A stretch of DNA of 16,117 nt from an uncultured Lachnospiraceae bacterium (GTDB taxonomy: Bacteria > Bacillota > Clostridia > Lachnospirales > Lachnospiraceae). The stretch is taken from the NCBI GenBank assembly GCA_948438565.1, contig CAOJLW010000014.1:1-16117 (forward strand). The letters run 5' to 3'. Positions 14,791 through 16,117 of this stretch are shown here, piece by piece. Below the pieces are notes generated by a model. The model was not told where the DNA came from. It searched no databases and was given only the letters and a program-made list of their open reading frames with translations. Position numbers and translations under genes: made by a program. How positions within the stretch are numbered: position 1 is the stretch's first letter; the number at the start of each line of letters is the position of its first letter.

Positions 14791-15081
14791 TTATTCGGCG
14801 GCTTCTGTATTCGCTGTATCCGCGTCCGTTTCTGCGTCTGCGGAAAGACCGTTCATATATTCGGTCAGCGCATCGACCGTAACTTCCGTGGTCTTGGCCG
14901 GCTGCGCGGCTTGCCACCGGGTATAGCCGGAATATCCAATCCAGCCGATAAAAGCGACGCAAATCACGATACCGCCAATGCGGGCAGCCGTGGCTTTGGC
15001 CTTTTCTTTTTTGAGGATTTGTTTGCGGTTTGCTTTTTCCAGTTTATAACGTTCTACCTTTTCTTGACTCATATCATACAA
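14791..15081 (-). CDS. Small single-pass membrane protein, unknown function
   Basis: 96 residues. A strongly basic, helical N-terminus (QEKVERYKLEKANRKQILKK) precedes one hydrophobic segment at about residues 35-52 (IGGIVICVAFIGWIGYSG), then a polar and finally acidic Ala/Asp/Glu-rich tail ending AETDADTANTEAAE. The charge pattern suggests N-in, C-out topology. I recognise no named family, although similar basic-TM-acidic proteins appear to be common in Lachnospiraceae. The start at 15081 follows AAGGAG at 5 nt. The second ATG, at 15072 (protein starting MSQEKVERYK), is 10 nt from the same site and is equally possible. The gene has its own promoter, divergent from thyA, so it is transcribed alone and converges with the ABC-ATPase operon. 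Confidence 0.8.
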   Translation of the reverse strand: MYDMSQEKVERYKLEKANRKQILKKEKAKATAARIGGIVICVAFIGWIGYSGYTRWQAAQPAKTTEVTVDALTEYMNGLSADAETDADTANTEAAE

Positions 15082-15105
15082 TCTCCTTAAAAACCATTTT
15101 CGAAT

Positions 15106-15134
15106 ATTATATACTATTTTGTCCAGAATGTAAA
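15106..15134 (-). promoter_or_regulatory. Promoter of the small membrane protein gene
   Basis: On the minus strand TTTACA (15134-15129), a 17-bp spacer and TATAAT (15111-15106) make a near-consensus sigma-A promoter. The spacer contains TGGACAAAA. Confidence 0.7.
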
Positions 15135-15160
15135 ATTGTTTTCTTGATTTTTGGACAAAA
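15117..15160. promoter_or_regulatory. Inverted repeat TTTTGTCCA / TGGACAAAA in the divergent promoter region
   Basis: Perfect 9-bp arms lie at 15117-15125 and 15152-15160, with 26 bp between them. Each arm falls inside the -35/-10 spacer of one of the two divergent promoters, in the same orientation relative to transcription. A shared operator is plausible. Confidence 0.45.
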
Positions 15161-15172
15161 ATCCGTTACAAT
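15144..15172 (+). promoter_or_regulatory. Promoter of thyA
   Basis: TTGATT (15144-15149), a 17-bp spacer and TACAAT (15167-15172) form a good sigma-A promoter about 28 bp before the thyA ATG. The spacer contains TGGACAAAA, as in the divergent promoter. Confidence 0.68.
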
Positions 15173-15199
15173 AAAACATCCAAAGACAAGGAGGCGCTT

Positions 15200-16048
15200 A
15201 TGAGTTACGCAGATCAACTATTTGTAGAAATGTGCAGAAATATTTTGGACCATGGAATCCGTACGAACGGCGAAAAAGTGCGTCCGAAATGGGAGGACGG
15301 CACAAGCGCCTATACAATTCGGCAATTTGCAGTAGTCAACCGCTATGATTTGTCCAAAGAATTTCCGGCTTTGACGCTTCGACGGACGGCGATGAAAGCC
15401 TGTACGGATGAAATCCTCTGGATTTGGCAGAAAAAGTCCAATAATATCCATGATTTAAATAGCCATATCTGGGATGCATGGGCCGATGAGGACGGTTCTA
15501 TTGGCAAAGCCTATGGATATCAGATGGGCGTTAAGCACCAATATCCGGAAGGCAGCATGGATCAGGTCGATCGTGTGATTTATGATTTAAAACATAACCC
15601 ATTTAGCCGCAGGATTATGACAAATCTCTATGTCCATGCGGATTTGCATGAAATGAACTTATACCCCTGCGCCTATAGCATGACGTTTCATGTGACGCAA
15701 AAGAAAGGCGGTGGGGGATTGATATTAAATGCTATTTTAAACCAGCGATCCCAGGATATTTTAACAGCCAATAACTGGAACGTCTGCCAGTATGCGGCGC
15801 TTTTACATATGTTGGCGCAGTCCTGCGATATGCAGGTGGGAGAGCTGGTTCATGTGATTGCGGATGCGCATATCTATGACAGGCATATTCCATTGGTAGA
15901 GGAATTAATCAAAAGGCCGCAATATCCGGCGCCTAAATTTTGGTTAAATCCCGAAATTAAAGATTTCTATCAATTTACGCCGGAGGACGTCCGTTTGGAG
16001 GACTATGTGACCGGGCCGCAGTTAAAGAATATTCCGGTTGCAATATAA
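15200..16048 (+). CDS. thyA: Thymidylate synthase, Bacillus ThyA-like
   Basis: 282 residues. It converts dUMP and 5,10-methylene-THF to dTMP and dihydrofolate in the cytoplasm. The nucleophile is Cys157 in LYPCAYSMTFHV, which corresponds to the LPPCH region of E. coli-type enzymes but resembles the TPC-x-Y form of B. subtilis ThyA. Other conserved parts are the N-terminal DGTSAYTIRQF region with the phosphate-binding Arg nearby, LLWIWQ-like ILWIWQKKSNNIHDLN, HIWDAWADEDGSIGKAYGYQ, NPFSRRIM, the RSQD segment and the DAHIYDRH segment. The ATG at 15200 follows AGGAGG at 7 nt. The dihydrofolate reductase gene starts about 20 bp downstream, so the two genes that turn over folate during dTMP synthesis are co-transcribed. 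Confidence 0.97.
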   Translation: MSYADQLFVEMCRNILDHGIRTNGEKVRPKWEDGTSAYTIRQFAVVNRYDLSKEFPALTLRRTAMKACTDEILWIWQKKSNNIHDLNSHIWDAWADEDGSIGKAYGYQMGVKHQYPEGSMDQVDRVIYDLKHNPFSRRIMTNLYVHADLHEMNLYPCAYSMTFHVTQKKGGGGLILNAILNQRSQDILTANNWNVCQYAALLHMLAQSCDMQVGELVHVIADAHIYDRHIPLVEELIKRPQYPAPKFWLNPEIKDFYQFTPEDVRLEDYVTGPQLKNIPVAI

Positions 16049-16068
16049 AGTGGCAGGGAGGAATGGCT

Positions 16069-16117
16069 TTGAATCTGATTTTATCCGCTGACAACAATTG
16101 GGCGATAGGAAAAGACA
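16069..16117 (+). CDS. dfrA: Dihydrofolate reductase, N-terminal fragment (runs off the window)
   Basis: Only 16 residues are visible (MNLILSADNNWAIGKD if TTG starts). They match the DHFR N-terminus, with the NWAIGKD loop corresponding to the W-x-IG substrate/NADPH loop. DHFR reduces the dihydrofolate made by ThyA back to tetrahydrofolate. I placed the start at TTG 16069 because GGGAGG (16056-16061) is 7 nt upstream and the resulting MNLI start is typical of the family. The ATG at 16063 is only 1 nt from that site and would add two residues (MA). The identification rests on a short fragment plus its position after thyA. Confidence 0.82.
   Translation, partial: MNLILSADNNWAIGKD

Noticed and set aside
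14707..15090. 127-codon plus-strand frame opposite the small membrane protein gene
   Set aside because: The minus-strand gene has a promoter, a ribosome binding site and a sensible topology. The plus-strand frame has none and begins in the hairpin region.
1..16117. CRISPR array, tRNA, rRNA, insertion sequence or prophage
   Set aside because: No short regularly spaced repeats, no cloverleaf-like sequence with CCA-type ends, no transposase or integrase motifs, and no attachment-site-like flanking repeats were seen.

Overview
The window looks like a chromosomal stretch from an anaerobic Firmicute of the Lachnospiraceae type, probably a gut commensal. This rests on strong AGGAGG-like ribosome binding sites, sigma-A type promoters, a bacterial Ig-like (BIG2) plus BspA-type leucine-rich surface protein, a ferredoxin-dependent 2-oxoacid oxidoreductase, a large hybrid sensor kinase with solute-binding sensor domains, and a Bacillus-type ThyA. 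The family assignment is an inference from gene content; no rRNA gene is present. No tRNA, rRNA, insertion sequence, phage gene or CRISPR array was seen.

Layout. (1) 1-893: the C-terminal end of a repetitive secreted protein. (2) 918-2288: an RsmF-type rRNA m5C methyltransferase, whose stop codon overlaps in antiparallel fashion the stop of (3) a LysR-type regulator at 2283-3149 (minus). (4) Divergent from the regulator, 3374-6500 holds a four-gene operon for the gamma, delta, alpha and beta subunits of a pyruvate-type ferredoxin oxidoreductase. It has a good promoter, a T-N11-A LysR box centred near -69, and a rho-independent terminator at its end. (5) 6569-9394 (minus): an orphan hybrid histidine kinase with two periplasmic-type binding domains. 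(6) 9395-9684: a structured intergenic stretch with divergent promoters. (7) 9685-14710: a tightly packed operon encoding a DUF2201-type VWA protein, a MoxR-like AAA+ ATPase, an ABC-class ATPase of the PF09818 type, and a membrane-anchored protein with a degenerate FMN_bind-like domain. (8) 14791-15081 (minus): a small single-pass membrane protein. (9) 15200-end: thyA and the start of a dihydrofolate reductase gene, the dTMP/folate pair.

How the genes work together. The LysR protein most likely controls the oxidoreductase operon, which would convert a 2-oxoacid (probably pyruvate) and CoA to acyl-CoA, CO2 and reduced ferredoxin. The 9685-14710 operon is the best candidate for an undescribed system. 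MoxR/VWA pairs usually act as a metal-dependent chaperone-like machine on a client, and here the pair is linked to an unusual ABC-class ATPase and a membrane-tethered flavin-domain relative that has lost its flavin attachment motif. The thyA and small-membrane-protein promoters are divergent, and each carries the same 9-bp TGGACAAAA word in its spacer, which suggests shared control.
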